Positions 7,616-16,248 of a stretch of 64,000 bases of DNA are shown one piece after another. Under the pieces are notes generated by a model. The model was not told the DNA's origin. It saw only the letters and a program-made list of their open reading frames with translations, and did no database searches. The stretch is from Kutzneria sp. CA-103260 (GTDB taxonomy: Bacteria > Actinomycetota > Actinomycetes > Mycobacteriales > Pseudonocardiaceae): assembly GCF_018263855.1 (NCBI RefSeq), contig NZ_CP073318.1, forward strand, positions 11,222,001-11,286,000, read 5' to 3'. Every line of letters starts with the position of its first letter. The stretch's first letter is position 1. A program made the translations under genes and the position numbers.

Positions 7616-10189
7616 ATGGCCGGCACCATGGTGTTGCCCGGCGGTCCCGAGCTCGTCGCCCGGGAGGAGCAGCTCGCGGCGGTGGCGGACCGCCTGGCGC
7701 GCACCCGTGAAGGCCAGGGCGGACTCGTGGTCGTCCAGGGGGGAACCGGGACCGGAAAGACTGCCTTTCTTCACCTGTTGTGCCAGCTCGTGGCCGATGA
7801 CTGCACCGTGCTGCTGGCAGGATGCCACCAGGGCCAGTCGGGACTGTCGCTGGCTGAACAGGTCGCGGCGGAGGCGTGTGACCACTTGAGTGAGCAAGCA
7901 CCGCAGGCGTCGTCGGGCATCGCCCCGTACGCGCGGCTGCGGGTGCTCACCGGGCCGGTGATCCGGCTGGCCGAGCGTCGGCCGGTGCTGGCGCTGATCG
8001 ACGACGCGCAGTGGTGCGACCAGGATTCCTTGGCCTGGCTGAACTTCCTGGCTCGCCGGGCCGCGGGCGCCCCGGTGCTGGTGGTGGTCGCGCAGACCGC
8101 GCACGGCCCGGTTGACGCCGCGGAACTGTTGTCGGAGGCGGCATCCGCCTCGGACAGTACGATCCTCACATTGCCGCCGCTCGACGACGGCGCCGTCGCC
8201 GAGCTGCTGCAGCGGGCGTTCGGCGAGCCCGCGGCGCCGGCGTTCACCGAGCTGTGCCGGACGTTGACGGCCGGCGTGCCGGCGATGCTGCTGCGCCTGG
8301 CGGCCGTGCTGCGCGCGTCCGGGATCTACCCGGTCGACAAGCATCTCGATCAGGCGATGCGGGTCGGCAGCGCGGCGCTGGCCCCGGTGCTGCCGCACTG
8401 CCTGTTCGGCTCGACGCCGAGCACCGTGGCCGTGTTGCGGGCGGTCGCGGCGCTGGGCGTCGCCGACATCGAGCTGGTGGCGGCGCTGTCCGGGGTCTCG
8501 GCCCGGGACGCGGCACAGGTGGTTGACGAGCTGGACCGCCGGCTCGCGCCCGGCCCGGTCCGCGACGCCGTGCTGGCCGCCGCTCTGACCGAGTTGTCCG
8601 GTCCGGATCGGACCCGACTGCTCGACGGCGCCGCGACGCTGCGGGCCGACGCGGGCCTGGCGCCCGCGGCCCCGGTCGTGTCGGGCGGGGAAAACCCTGC
8701 CGCCGCGGCAACTCCCGGTGACATTCTCCCCGACCGGGAGCTGTCCGCGGCCCTGGCCGCCGAGACCGACCCGCTGGCGCTGTCACGAGTGCTGCTCGGG
8801 TTGGTCGGCGGGTCGATCACTCCGATGTGGAGCCCGATCGCCGTCGAGCTGGCCACCCACACGGTGACCCGGCTGTCCGGTGAGGATTCCTCGGCGGTCG
8901 CCGCGCTGGAGCCGGTGCTGCTGATGCTGCGGTCCCAGGCCGACACCTACATGTCCCGCTTTGTCATGGGAGACTGGGCTGCCCCGGCCTCGACCCGGCG
9001 CGCGTCGGCGGCGCGGGCCTGGGCGGCGACCTTCGGTGGTCACGACGCGAAGCGCGCGGCCCAGGACACGCGGCACGCGCTCGGCGCCGGCATTCGCGGT
9101 CTCGGTGAATGGTGGTGGTGGACCAGCACGAACGTGCTGCATGCCGCTGACGAGACCGACGCCGCGCTGCGGGTGATCACCGCCCGGGTCGACGACGACA
9201 GTGTGTCGGATCCGGCGTGGATGCGCTGCCAGAGCCTGGCCTTCCGCTCGCTGATCACCCTGGACGCCGCGCAGCTGGGCGACTCGCTGGACGACGCCCG
9301 CCGGGCCATGGCCATCGCCGAGGGCGAGGGCCTGCAGTCCCGTGGCGCGATCGCCCGGATCGCGCTGGCCCTGAACCTGTTGGCCCGCGGCGATGTCGAC
9401 CGCGGCCGGATGACGCTGGCCCAGATCGACCGTGACTCGCTCAGCGACCGCCCGATACTGGAGATGCGCTACCTGGTGGCCGTCGCGCGGCACCGGTGGA
9501 TGTCCGGCGACCACGCCGGGGCGGTCGACGTGATGTGGGAGTGCGAGCGGCTGCGGGAGTCCGTGCGCATCGACAACCCGGTGATGGCGCCGGCCTGGCT
9601 CGACCTGGTGTGCGGGCTGTCCACCCTCGGCCGCGGGCGGGAGGCCGGCGAGCTGGTCGACTGGGCCGAGGAAGGAGCCCAGCGCTGGGGCACCGCACAC
9701 GCCCTCGGCGCGGCCGCCCTCGGCCGTGGCCTGTTGACCGGCGGCAGCGACGGGCTCCGGTCCATCGCCGAGGCGGTCACGCTGCTGGCCCGGTCGCCGG
9801 CGCGCCAGACCTACTGGCGGGCCAAGAGGATTCTCGGCAACCGCCTGGCCCGGCAGCGCGACGGCGGCGCGCCGCGACGCCACCTGCACCGGGTCGCCGG
9901 GCCCGGCGCCGAGCACAGCATCGTGTCGTCCGACCGCCCGACGCCGGAGCGTCCCACGACCGAGCGGCAGGCCGCCGGCGGGCACCGGCCGGCGTCGGGG
10001 CCGACGGCCGACCGGATGCTCAGCGAGTCCGAGCGCCGCATCGCCGCCCTGGCGGCCGACGGTCACACCAACCGGGAGATCGCCGTCCGGCTGTGCGTCC
10101 ACGTGCGCACCGTGGAGGCGCACCTGACCAACGTGTACCGCAAGCTCTGCGTGAGCGGGCGTCGTGAGCTCCGGAGACGCCTGGCGTGA
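7616..10189 (+). CDS. LAL-family LuxR transcriptional regulator 1
   Basis: Large ATP-binding LuxR regulator, probably a pathway-specific activator of the polyketide genes. In the 857 aa product the AAA-type ATPase domain is N-terminal: Walker A GGTGTGKT at residues 42-49 and Walker B in LALIDDAQWCD. A long helical, TPR-like middle region follows, then a C-terminal LuxR helix-turn-helix in the last 60 residues (SESERRIAALAADGHTNREI, then VRTVEAHLTNVYRKL). I chose the ATG at 7616, which has a GAGGGGG ribosome site five bases upstream and gives the usual short lead into the ATPase domain; the frame is open back to a GTG at 7424, but that codon is inside a terminator. ATG at 7580 or 7586 is possible. 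The stop overlaps the next start by four bases (GTGA). Confidence 0.9.
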   Translation: MAGTMVLPGGPELVAREEQLAAVADRLARTREGQGGLVVVQGGTGTGKTAFLHLLCQLVADDCTVLLAGCHQGQSGLSLAEQVAAEACDHLSEQAPQASSGIAPYARLRVLTGPVIRLAERRPVLALIDDAQWCDQDSLAWLNFLARRAAGAPVLVVVAQTAHGPVDAAELLSEAASASDSTILTLPPLDDGAVAELLQRAFGEPAAPAFTELCRTLTAGVPAMLLRLAAVLRASGIYPVDKHLDQAMRVGSAALAPVLPHCLFGSTPSTVAVLRAVAALGVADIELVAALSGVSARDAAQVVDELDRRLAPGPVRDAVLAAALTELSGPDRTRLLDGAATLRADAGLAPAAPVVSGGENPAAAATPGDILPDRELSAALAAETDPLALSRVLLGLVGGSITPMWSPIAVELATHTVTRLSGEDSSAVAALEPVLLMLRSQADTYMSRFVMGDWAAPASTRRASAARAWAATFGGHDAKRAAQDTRHALGAGIRGLGEWWWWTSTNVLHAADETDAALRVITARVDDDSVSDPAWMRCQSLAFRSLITLDAAQLGDSLDDARRAMAIAEGEGLQSRGAIARIALALNLLARGDVDRGRMTLAQIDRDSLSDRPILEMRYLVAVARHRWMSGDHAGAVDVMWECERLRESVRIDNPVMAPAWLDLVCGLSTLGRGREAGELVDWAEEGAQRWGTAHALGAAALGRGLLTGGSDGLRSIAEAVTLLARSPARQTYWRAKRILGNRLARQRDGGAPRRHLHRVAGPGAEHSIVSSDRPTPERPTTERQAAGGHRPASGPTADRMLSESERRIAALAADGHTNREIAVRLCVHVRTVEAHLTNVYRKLCVSGRRELRRRLA

Positions 10190-12636
10190 GCGACACCGCG
10201 ACGATCGAGGGCATCGTGACGGAGGTGCGCGCCGGCGGCAGCCGGGTCGTGCACATCGGTGGCCCGCAAGGCAATCCGGCCACGCCCGCCGTGGCTGGGC
10301 TGGTGGCCGCGTCGGTGGAGAGCGGTTTCCAGGCCGTGCGGGCGGCCGGCTCGCCGGCCGAGACCGGCCTGCGTTTCGGGGTCGCGTCACAGATCGTGCT
10401 GGCGCTCGGGGCGACGCCGGTCAAGGACGACCGCGCCGCCGTGCGTGCGGTGCACGCCCATGTGCTGCCGGCGGTGCGCAAGGGGCCGCTGGTGATCGCG
10501 GTGGACGACGCGCAGTGGCTGGATCCCGAGTCGGGCTGGTGGCTGCGCGCGCTCGCCCGCCGCGCGCGGACCCAGCCGCTGCTGATCGTGCTCGGCAGCA
10601 CCGGGGCGCGGGTGTCGGTGTTCGACGACGACCCGGCGGCCCGGTCGGTCTGGCTGGGCCCCGGCGCCGGCGCCGTCGAGCCGGTGCTGGACGGGATTCC
10701 TGGCGACGTTCTCCGTCTCCTGCAAGCGATCGCGGTCGCACACGGCCGGCTGGAACTCGACCTCGTGCGGGAACTGGCCGGGTCGGGCTCGATGCCGCGC
10801 GCCGCGCAGCTGGATGCCGCGCTGCGCACCGGCTATGTCACGGACGGCCGGCGCGGTCCGACGGCGGCGAACCCGGCCGTCGCCGAGGCGCTGCTGGAGT
10901 CCATGACCGGCGCGGACCGGGCCGACCTGTGCACCAGGGCGGCCGAACTCTCTTACCGCGCCGGGCTTTCCGAGGCCGACACCGCCGCCTTCGTGATCAA
11001 CGTGCCGCCGATGCGGGCACCGTGGGTGGTGCGCGCGCTGCGGCAGGCGGCGGCCGATGCGCGGTCCCGAGGCGAGCACGAGTTCGCCGCGCGGCTGCTC
11101 GAACGCGCGCTGGCCGAGCCGGTCGACGAGACCACCGAGGTGCGGCTGCTGGCCGAGCTGGGCGAGGTCCAGTTGCACACCGCCTACGAGCTCGGGGAGC
11201 GCCGGATCGCCCGGGCCCTGCTCGGCGCGGGCGGCGACCGGCTGGCCCGCACCATGCTGCGGGCGGCGGACGTGCTGAGCCTGCACCACTGCGCCGACGC
11301 CGGCCGGGACGCGATCGCCAAGGCGTGCGGGCGCGACGACCTCAGCCGGGCCGAACGGGACGGGCTGGTGGCGCTGCACTGGCTCGGCGAGAGCGGCATG
11401 CCGAGCCCGCCCCGGCCCGGCACCAACCCGGTGCCCGAGCTGCCCGACCTGCCTTCCGACCCGGCGCAGGCCGGCGTGGCGGCCTGGCGCCGGGCCGCCA
11501 ACGGACGCAATCTCCGGGCGGTCCGCACCCTGGCCGGCGCGGCGCTGGACGGCCAGGCCGTCACCGAAGCCCTGCTGGCGCCCCGGATCTGCGCGGCCAA
11601 CGCGCTGGTGCTCACCGACGACGCCGACCTGGCCGGGCGGGCGCTGTCCGAGGTGCTGCGCGAGGCCCGCCGCCGCGCCATCCCCGTCGCCGCGGCCAGC
11701 GCGCTGCTCAGCCGCTCACGCCTGCAGCTGGCCACCGGCCGGTTCTCGGCGGCGCTGCGGGATCTGGCCGCGGCCAAGCGGGAAGTGCGCGACGACCGGT
11801 GGCCGCCGATGCTGCTGCCGTCGGTGGTGGCCACCGAGATGATCATTTACACCGTGCTCGGCCGGCACGAGGAGGCCGAGCGGGCGGAGGCGACCCCGCC
11901 GGCCCCGGCGGCCGAGCGCGGCTACGGCTGGACGCTGTTGCTGTTCGCGATGGGACTGCGGCGGATCTCGGCCGGGGTGGACGTCGCCAAGGGTCGTGAC
12001 TATCTGCTGGAGGTCGGCCGCCGGCTGATGTCCCGGCAGTGGGACAACCCGGCGCTGCTGCCGTGGCGCTCCACGGCGGCACTGGTCAGCCAGCACAGCG
12101 ATTCCATCGAGGGGCTGATCGAGGGCGAGCTGGCCGCGGCGCACGCGTGGGGCACCAACAGCTGCCTCGGGCAGGCGCACATGAACGCCGGGGTCGCCCG
12201 CCGCGACGCGGCCTCGCAGGGCCACCTGCGCGCGGCGGCGGCGCTGCTGCGCGACTCGCCGGCGGACACACACTACGTGCGCGCGTTGCTGGAACTGGCC
12301 ACGCTGCACGCCGACGAAGGCGACTGGGCCGAGGTCGGCCACCTGCTGGAGGAGGCCGGCGACCTGGCCGCGGACCTCGGCTGGGACACCGTGGACCTGC
12401 GGATCGCCGAGCTGAGCTCGCGCCGCGCGGCCGCCCTGCTCGGCGCCCGCCACTCACTGTCCGAAGTGGAGGCGAAGGTGGCCGGGATGGCGGCCGACCG
12501 CCTGCCCAACGCGGTCATCGCGCGCCGCCTGTCCATGAGCACACGGGCGGTGGAGGCCCATCTCACCGGCGTGTACCACAAGCTTGACATCCAGGGCCGG
12601 GGGCAGCTCGGGTCGGTGCTGCGGAAAGCTGAGTAG
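10186..12636 (+). CDS. LAL-family LuxR regulator 2, degenerate P-loop
   Basis: Second LAL-type regulator of the operon, 816 aa. The C-terminal LuxR helix-turn-helix is intact (SEVEAKVAGMAADRLPNAVI, then TRAVEAHLTGVYHKLDIQG). The N-terminal ATPase domain is unusual: where Walker A should be, the sequence reads VVHIGGPQGNPATP, with no GK[S/T], although the Walker B-like IAVDDAQWLDPE remains. It therefore should not hydrolyse ATP in the normal way and may work as a partner of LAL 1 or LAL 3. The middle is a helical, TPR-like region. The GTG start overlaps the LAL 1 stop by four bases, and the next gene begins eight bases after the stop, so the three LAL genes are translationally linked. Family assignment is firm; the loss of ATPase function is inferred. 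Confidence 0.88.
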   Translation: MSDTATIEGIVTEVRAGGSRVVHIGGPQGNPATPAVAGLVAASVESGFQAVRAAGSPAETGLRFGVASQIVLALGATPVKDDRAAVRAVHAHVLPAVRKGPLVIAVDDAQWLDPESGWWLRALARRARTQPLLIVLGSTGARVSVFDDDPAARSVWLGPGAGAVEPVLDGIPGDVLRLLQAIAVAHGRLELDLVRELAGSGSMPRAAQLDAALRTGYVTDGRRGPTAANPAVAEALLESMTGADRADLCTRAAELSYRAGLSEADTAAFVINVPPMRAPWVVRALRQAAADARSRGEHEFAARLLERALAEPVDETTEVRLLAELGEVQLHTAYELGERRIARALLGAGGDRLARTMLRAADVLSLHHCADAGRDAIAKACGRDDLSRAERDGLVALHWLGESGMPSPPRPGTNPVPELPDLPSDPAQAGVAAWRRAANGRNLRAVRTLAGAALDGQAVTEALLAPRICAANALVLTDDADLAGRALSEVLREARRRAIPVAAASALLSRSRLQLATGRFSAALRDLAAAKREVRDDRWPPMLLPSVVATEMIIYTVLGRHEEAERAEATPPAPAAERGYGWTLLLFAMGLRRISAGVDVAKGRDYLLEVGRRLMSRQWDNPALLPWRSTAALVSQHSDSIEGLIEGELAAAHAWGTNSCLGQAHMNAGVARRDAASQGHLRAAAALLRDSPADTHYVRALLELATLHADEGDWAEVGHLLEEAGDLAADLGWDTVDLRIAELSSRRAAALLGARHSLSEVEAKVAGMAADRLPNAVIARRLSMSTRAVEAHLTGVYHKLDIQGRGQLGSVLRKAE

Positions 12637-12644
12637 GTGCGTTG

Positions 12645-15383
12645 ATGCTGTTGGAGAGAACCGACGAGCTGGCGCTGGTGGACGAGGCGCTGGTCGGCGC
12701 GACCCACGGGCACGGCAGCTCGGTGCTGGTCAGCTCCTGGATGGGGGGCGGCAAGTCGGCGCTGCTGGAGGAGATCGCGCAGCACGGCCTCGACCACGAC
12801 GTCACCGTGCTGCGGGCCAGCGCGGCGCGGGCCGAGCGTGACTTCGCCTTCGGCCTGGTGCACCAGCTGTTCGAGCGCGACGACCTGCTCGGCGAGCACG
12901 AGGAGGCCGACCCGGCCATCCTGCACGAGCTGTTCACGGCGCTGGTGGCCGACGCTGAGCGGCGCACCACCCTGCTGCTGGTGGACGACGTCCAGTGGGC
13001 GGACGCGCCGTCGCTGTCCTGGCTGTGCTACCTGGCCCGCCGCATCGACCGCGCGCCGGTGGTGCTGGTGATGTCCACAAGGGACGGTGACCCGGACGCC
13101 GAGCAGGTGGCCGTGCGCGAGTTGGCCCGCACCGCGACCGTCGTCACCCAGCTGCGGCCGCTGTCCCCGGACGGCGTCGAGACCGTGGTGCACGAGTACT
13201 TCGGCCCGATGCGGGACAACGCCTTCGCCCTGGCCTGCCACTCGACCAGCGGCGGCAACCCGATGATGCTCACGCTGCTGCTCAACGGGATCCGCACCGA
13301 GCACCTGGACCTGGACGCCGACCGGGTGGACGCGGTCCGGCCGGTCGCGCTGGGCGGCTGGGTGCTGGCGGCGCTGCGGGCCCAGCCGGAGTCGGTGCGC
13401 CTGGTGGCCAACGCCCTGGCGATTCTGGGCGGGGACGCCGACCTCGACCTGATCGCCCGGCTGACCGAGTTGGACGCCGTCGAGTGCGCGTCGGTGCTGC
13501 GTTCCCTGTCCCGCCTGGGTCTGCTGTCCTCGAAGCGCCCGGCCCGGCTGCTCAACCGCGCGGTGGCCGAGGTCGTCGAGGAGGCGATGTCCACAGAGGA
13601 CTATGAGCGGCTGCACCTGCGGGCTGCCGCCGCGCTCGGCGAACGCACCGGCACCGCGGAGCAGATCGTCGAACACCTGTCGTTGGTGACGGTGCCGCAC
13701 GAGCAGTGGGCCGTGGACGTGCTGCGGATGGCCGCGCGGGCGGCGATCGGCCGCCGCAACGGCGACGTCGGCCGCGGCCACCTGCGCCGGGCCCTGCTGG
13801 TCAGCCCGCCGGAGAGCACCACCCGGGCGGAGATCCTGATCGAGCTGGCGGCGGCCAACCGCGCCGTGGACCAGGCCGCGGCCGTCCGACACCTGCGACA
13901 GGCGCTGCCCATGCTGACCTCGGTGCAGGACCGGGCCCAGGCGGTGGTGGACATCGTGCCGGTGGTGGTGGACTGGGCCGCGCCGCCGACGGTGGCGCTG
14001 GTGCACGGATTCACCGGGCAGCTGCCGGAGTGCGGCGAGCCGGGCGGTGTCGACGAGCAGCTGGCCATCAGCCTGCGGGCCCGCGCGCTGTACTCGATGC
14101 TCGGCGACGCGGTCGCCCAGCCGACGGTGCTCGACGAGCTGGCCCGGTGCGACGGCCAGTACCCGGCCGAGACCGTCGCCGACCGCGAGCTCGCGGCCGT
14201 GCTGCTGCACGCCGGCACGATCACCCAGCGGCTGACCGCGGCCCAGGTCGGCGCGGCGGTGACGCCGCTGCTGGCCCGGGAGCACGTTCGCCGCGGCTAC
14301 CCGGGCACCGCGGTGCCGCTGGTGGTGTCCTCGGCGATGGCCGCCGAGCGGCACGACATCGTGCGGTCGTGGCTGACGCTGGCCATCGAGCGCTCCCGCA
14401 TGCTCGACGACATCGAGGATCGTCTGCTCCTGCTGAGCCAGCTCGCGCTCAACACCGCCCACAGTGGACAGCTCACCGACCTGGTCCGCCACGCCACCGA
14501 GGCGGTGGAGCTGGCCGGCTCGCCGGACCTGGCCGGCGCCACCGGCTTCCTGGAGTCGCTGAGCCTGGCGGTGCTGCACCTGGTCGGGGTCGGCGACCAC
14601 ACCGCCCTGATCGAACGGGTGGCCGCCGCCTACGACACCCGCCCGGAGGAGTCGCTGACCGTGCGCCACCGGTGCGCGCGGCAGCTGCTGGCCTCGATGC
14701 TGGCCACCCCGCACACCACGCGGGCCGCGGTGGAGCGACTCCAGGACTCCGGCCGCCAGCTCACCCAGCTGGGCTGGACCAATCCGGCGCTGCTGCCGTG
14801 GCGGATCTGGCTGGCCCGAGCGCTGTTCCGGTTCGGTGACGTCGACAGCGCGTCAACCCTGGTGGAACAAGAGGTTTCGCACGCGCGGGCCTGGGGTTCC
14901 GCGGTGCCGCTCGGCCGGGCGTTGCGGGCCGGCGCCCGGCTGACCGAGGGGCCGCGCGGCATCGAGTTGCTGCGTGAGTCGATGGCCGTGCTGTCGGGCG
15001 GGCCCAACCGCTACGAGCTGGCCAAGACCCTGACCTCGCTGGGCGACCGGCTGCGCACGGTGGACCAGGTCGAGTCCGAGCAGCGGCTGCGCGAGGCCGT
15101 GTTCGCGACGGCGGCCAGCAGCCAGGGCTGGCGGCCGGCCGGCGAGGAGGACCCGCGCACCGGCCGACCCACCGAGGCGGCCAAGCGGGCCGGACTGACC
15201 GCGACCGAGCAGCAGGTGGTGGACCTGGTGCTGGGCGGCCGGGCCAACGGGGAAATAGCGGCCGAACTCGGCGTGACGCGCCGGGCCGTCGAAAAGCACT
15301 TAACCAAGATTTATCGGAAACTTGACGTTGACGGCCGCTCCGGTCTCCTGATCGCGTTCGCGGAAGCGAAAGCGGGCCAATAG
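12645..15383 (+). CDS. LAL-family LuxR regulator 3, contains a TTA codon
   Basis: Third LAL-type regulator, 912 aa from the ATG at 12645 (a TTG immediately upstream is less likely). Walker A is near residue 35 as SWMGGGKS, nearly canonical (Ser replaces the first Gly); Walker B is in LLLVDDVQWADAPS. A long helical central region is followed by the LuxR helix-turn-helix at the very C-terminus (ATEQQVVDLVLGGRANGEIA, then RRAVEKHLTKIYRKL). The leucine of KHLTK is encoded by TTA (15300-15302), so full-length protein would depend on the rare bldA-type leucyl tRNA. The last 50 codons use several rare AT-ending codons (ATA, ATT, CTT, AAA), unlike the rest of the gene. The stop codon lies inside the first of two AATAGGGGTT boxes. 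Confidence 0.9.
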   Translation: MLLERTDELALVDEALVGATHGHGSSVLVSSWMGGGKSALLEEIAQHGLDHDVTVLRASAARAERDFAFGLVHQLFERDDLLGEHEEADPAILHELFTALVADAERRTTLLLVDDVQWADAPSLSWLCYLARRIDRAPVVLVMSTRDGDPDAEQVAVRELARTATVVTQLRPLSPDGVETVVHEYFGPMRDNAFALACHSTSGGNPMMLTLLLNGIRTEHLDLDADRVDAVRPVALGGWVLAALRAQPESVRLVANALAILGGDADLDLIARLTELDAVECASVLRSLSRLGLLSSKRPARLLNRAVAEVVEEAMSTEDYERLHLRAAAALGERTGTAEQIVEHLSLVTVPHEQWAVDVLRMAARAAIGRRNGDVGRGHLRRALLVSPPESTTRAEILIELAAANRAVDQAAAVRHLRQALPMLTSVQDRAQAVVDIVPVVVDWAAPPTVALVHGFTGQLPECGEPGGVDEQLAISLRARALYSMLGDAVAQPTVLDELARCDGQYPAETVADRELAAVLLHAGTITQRLTAAQVGAAVTPLLAREHVRRGYPGTAVPLVVSSAMAAERHDIVRSWLTLAIERSRMLDDIEDRLLLLSQLALNTAHSGQLTDLVRHATEAVELAGSPDLAGATGFLESLSLAVLHLVGVGDHTALIERVAAAYDTRPEESLTVRHRCARQLLASMLATPHTTRAAVERLQDSGRQLTQLGWTNPALLPWRIWLARALFRFGDVDSASTLVEQEVSHARAWGSAVPLGRALRAGARLTEGPRGIELLRESMAVLSGGPNRYELAKTLTSLGDRLRTVDQVESEQRLREAVFATAASSQGWRPAGEEDPRTGRPTEAAKRAGLTATEQQVVDLVLGGRANGEIAAELGVTRRAVEKHLTKIYRKLDVDGRSGLLIAFAEAKAGQ

Positions 15384-15403
15384 GGGTTCGCGTAATAGGG
15401 GTT
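15379..15403 (+). promoter_or_regulatory. Paired AATAGGGGTT boxes
   Basis: AATAGGGGTT occurs at 15379-15388 and again at 15394-15403, a 15-base period; the first copy overlaps the LAL 3 stop codon. The core matches the G-rich boxes before the thioesterase gene and near the PAS-LuxR gene. Binding by a LAL is a hypothesis. Confidence 0.45.
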
Positions 15404-15994
15404 GGTCGGCGGCCGGGCGGTCCACACGCCGAGTTATATGGCTGCCTGTCGCGGCCGCGGCCGGGGCCTGGAGCGATTCCAGGATTTCGCCGACGCGGTC
15501 GGCGACCCCGTACGCCCAGGCCAAGCCGGCCACCTCCCGGGCGGTGCTGGCCGCGGCGAGGACGCGGCCGTCGCCGACCTGGTCGACTGGCTGCCCGACG
15601 CGGCCGACTTCCCCCCCGGGACCTCATCCAGTTCGACCACGGGAACGTGCCCAGCAGGGGCGGCGACCGGACCCGGCTGGACCTCGGCCGGGCCCACCGG
15701 CCGGCTCCGCGAGGGCGGTCGGCGGGCCGTCCGGCCAGGCTGCCGGCGATCCGAACCGTGGGCGGGGCCGCCAGAACTACTCTCAGTGTGTCGTGCCCAT
15801 TTGTTCACCCACTCTTTGAACGGACGGCCGGCCGCCGAACGGCCCGCCACCGAAGCGAAACGGACGCCGCGCGGTTTTCCCCCTTTCTCCGGCGCTGCGG
15901 CACCCGGGCGGTGACCACTGCTCCGTTTGGCCGCCCCCGTAACGCGGTCACGTCACGTTTTTGCAGGTCAGAGGCGCTTTGTAGCGGGCCTAGT

Positions 15995-16019
15995 GGGTGG
16001 GTGGGACCGGGAGTAGGGG
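15995..16019 (+). other. G-quadruplex motif
   Basis: Runs of G occur at 15995-15997, 15999-16001, 16003-16005, 16009-16011 and 16016-16019, with loops of 1, 1, 3 and 4 bases. The first four runs fit the canonical G3N1-7 pattern, and such short loops favour a stable fold. It lies about 230 bases before the PAS-LuxR start. Confidence 0.6.
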
Positions 16020-16034
16020 TTCCTGAGGGGTTCC
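16014..16034 (+). promoter_or_regulatory. Tandem GGGGTTCC boxes
   Basis: TAGGGGTTCC (16014-16023) and GAGGGGTTCC (16025-16034) repeat with an 11-base period, one helical turn. They share the GGGGTTCC core with the thioesterase-upstream repeat (as its complement). Confidence 0.5.
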
Positions 16035-16062
16035 GTACCTGGCCGGTCGGCAACACTCGCAA

Positions 16063-16152
16063 CGGTCCGAACCATTTCACTTTCGGACCGAACCTGTAGC
16101 CAACCGGCTACAGGTCACATTGACTTCTTAAGAGGCCCGAAGGTACCTTCGG
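16063..16152. repeat. Cluster of three perfect inverted repeats
   Basis: Within 90 bases are: nine-base arms 16063-16071 and 16082-16090 (loop 10); ten-base arms 16092-16101 and 16106-16115 (ACCTGTAGCC, loop AACC); and a gapless 16-base palindrome CCGAAGGTACCTTCGG at 16137-16152. The first two could be RNA hairpins ending LAL transcription; the last looks like a dimeric operator about 100 bases before the PAS-LuxR start. No T-tract follows. Confidence 0.65.
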
Positions 16153-16248
16153 ATCAGAGAGTTGAAATGTGTGAGCCGGCCTTTCGTCTTACGTTCACCA
16201 CATGTGCTGGCTTGAATATTTTTAAGCTTAGTGGCTTGGGGGCTGCGA

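Larger units (their letters stand above)
15384..16248. other. 865-bp gene-free regulatory interval
   Basis: No reading frame here looks coding: those present (for example 15402-15914 plus, 15434-15850 minus) are low-complexity Arg/Pro/Ala-rich translations without recognisable motifs or ribosome sites. The right half, from about 15940, is dense in signals: two overlapping TCACGT hexamers (15948-15958), a G-quadruplex motif, two further G-rich boxes, and three perfect inverted repeats. The left half (15404-15940) shows nothing I can name. Confidence 0.6.

Noticed and set aside
15402..15914. Possible 170 aa gene after LAL 3
   Set aside because: Low-complexity translation, no ribosome site, no recognisable motif, and competing frames on both strands.
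16140..16248. PimM-type operator (CTVGGGAWWTCCCBAG) upstream of PAS-LuxR
   Set aside because: The best match, near 16012-16027, agrees at only about 9 of 16 positions; the 16-bp palindrome at 16137 is a different sequence.
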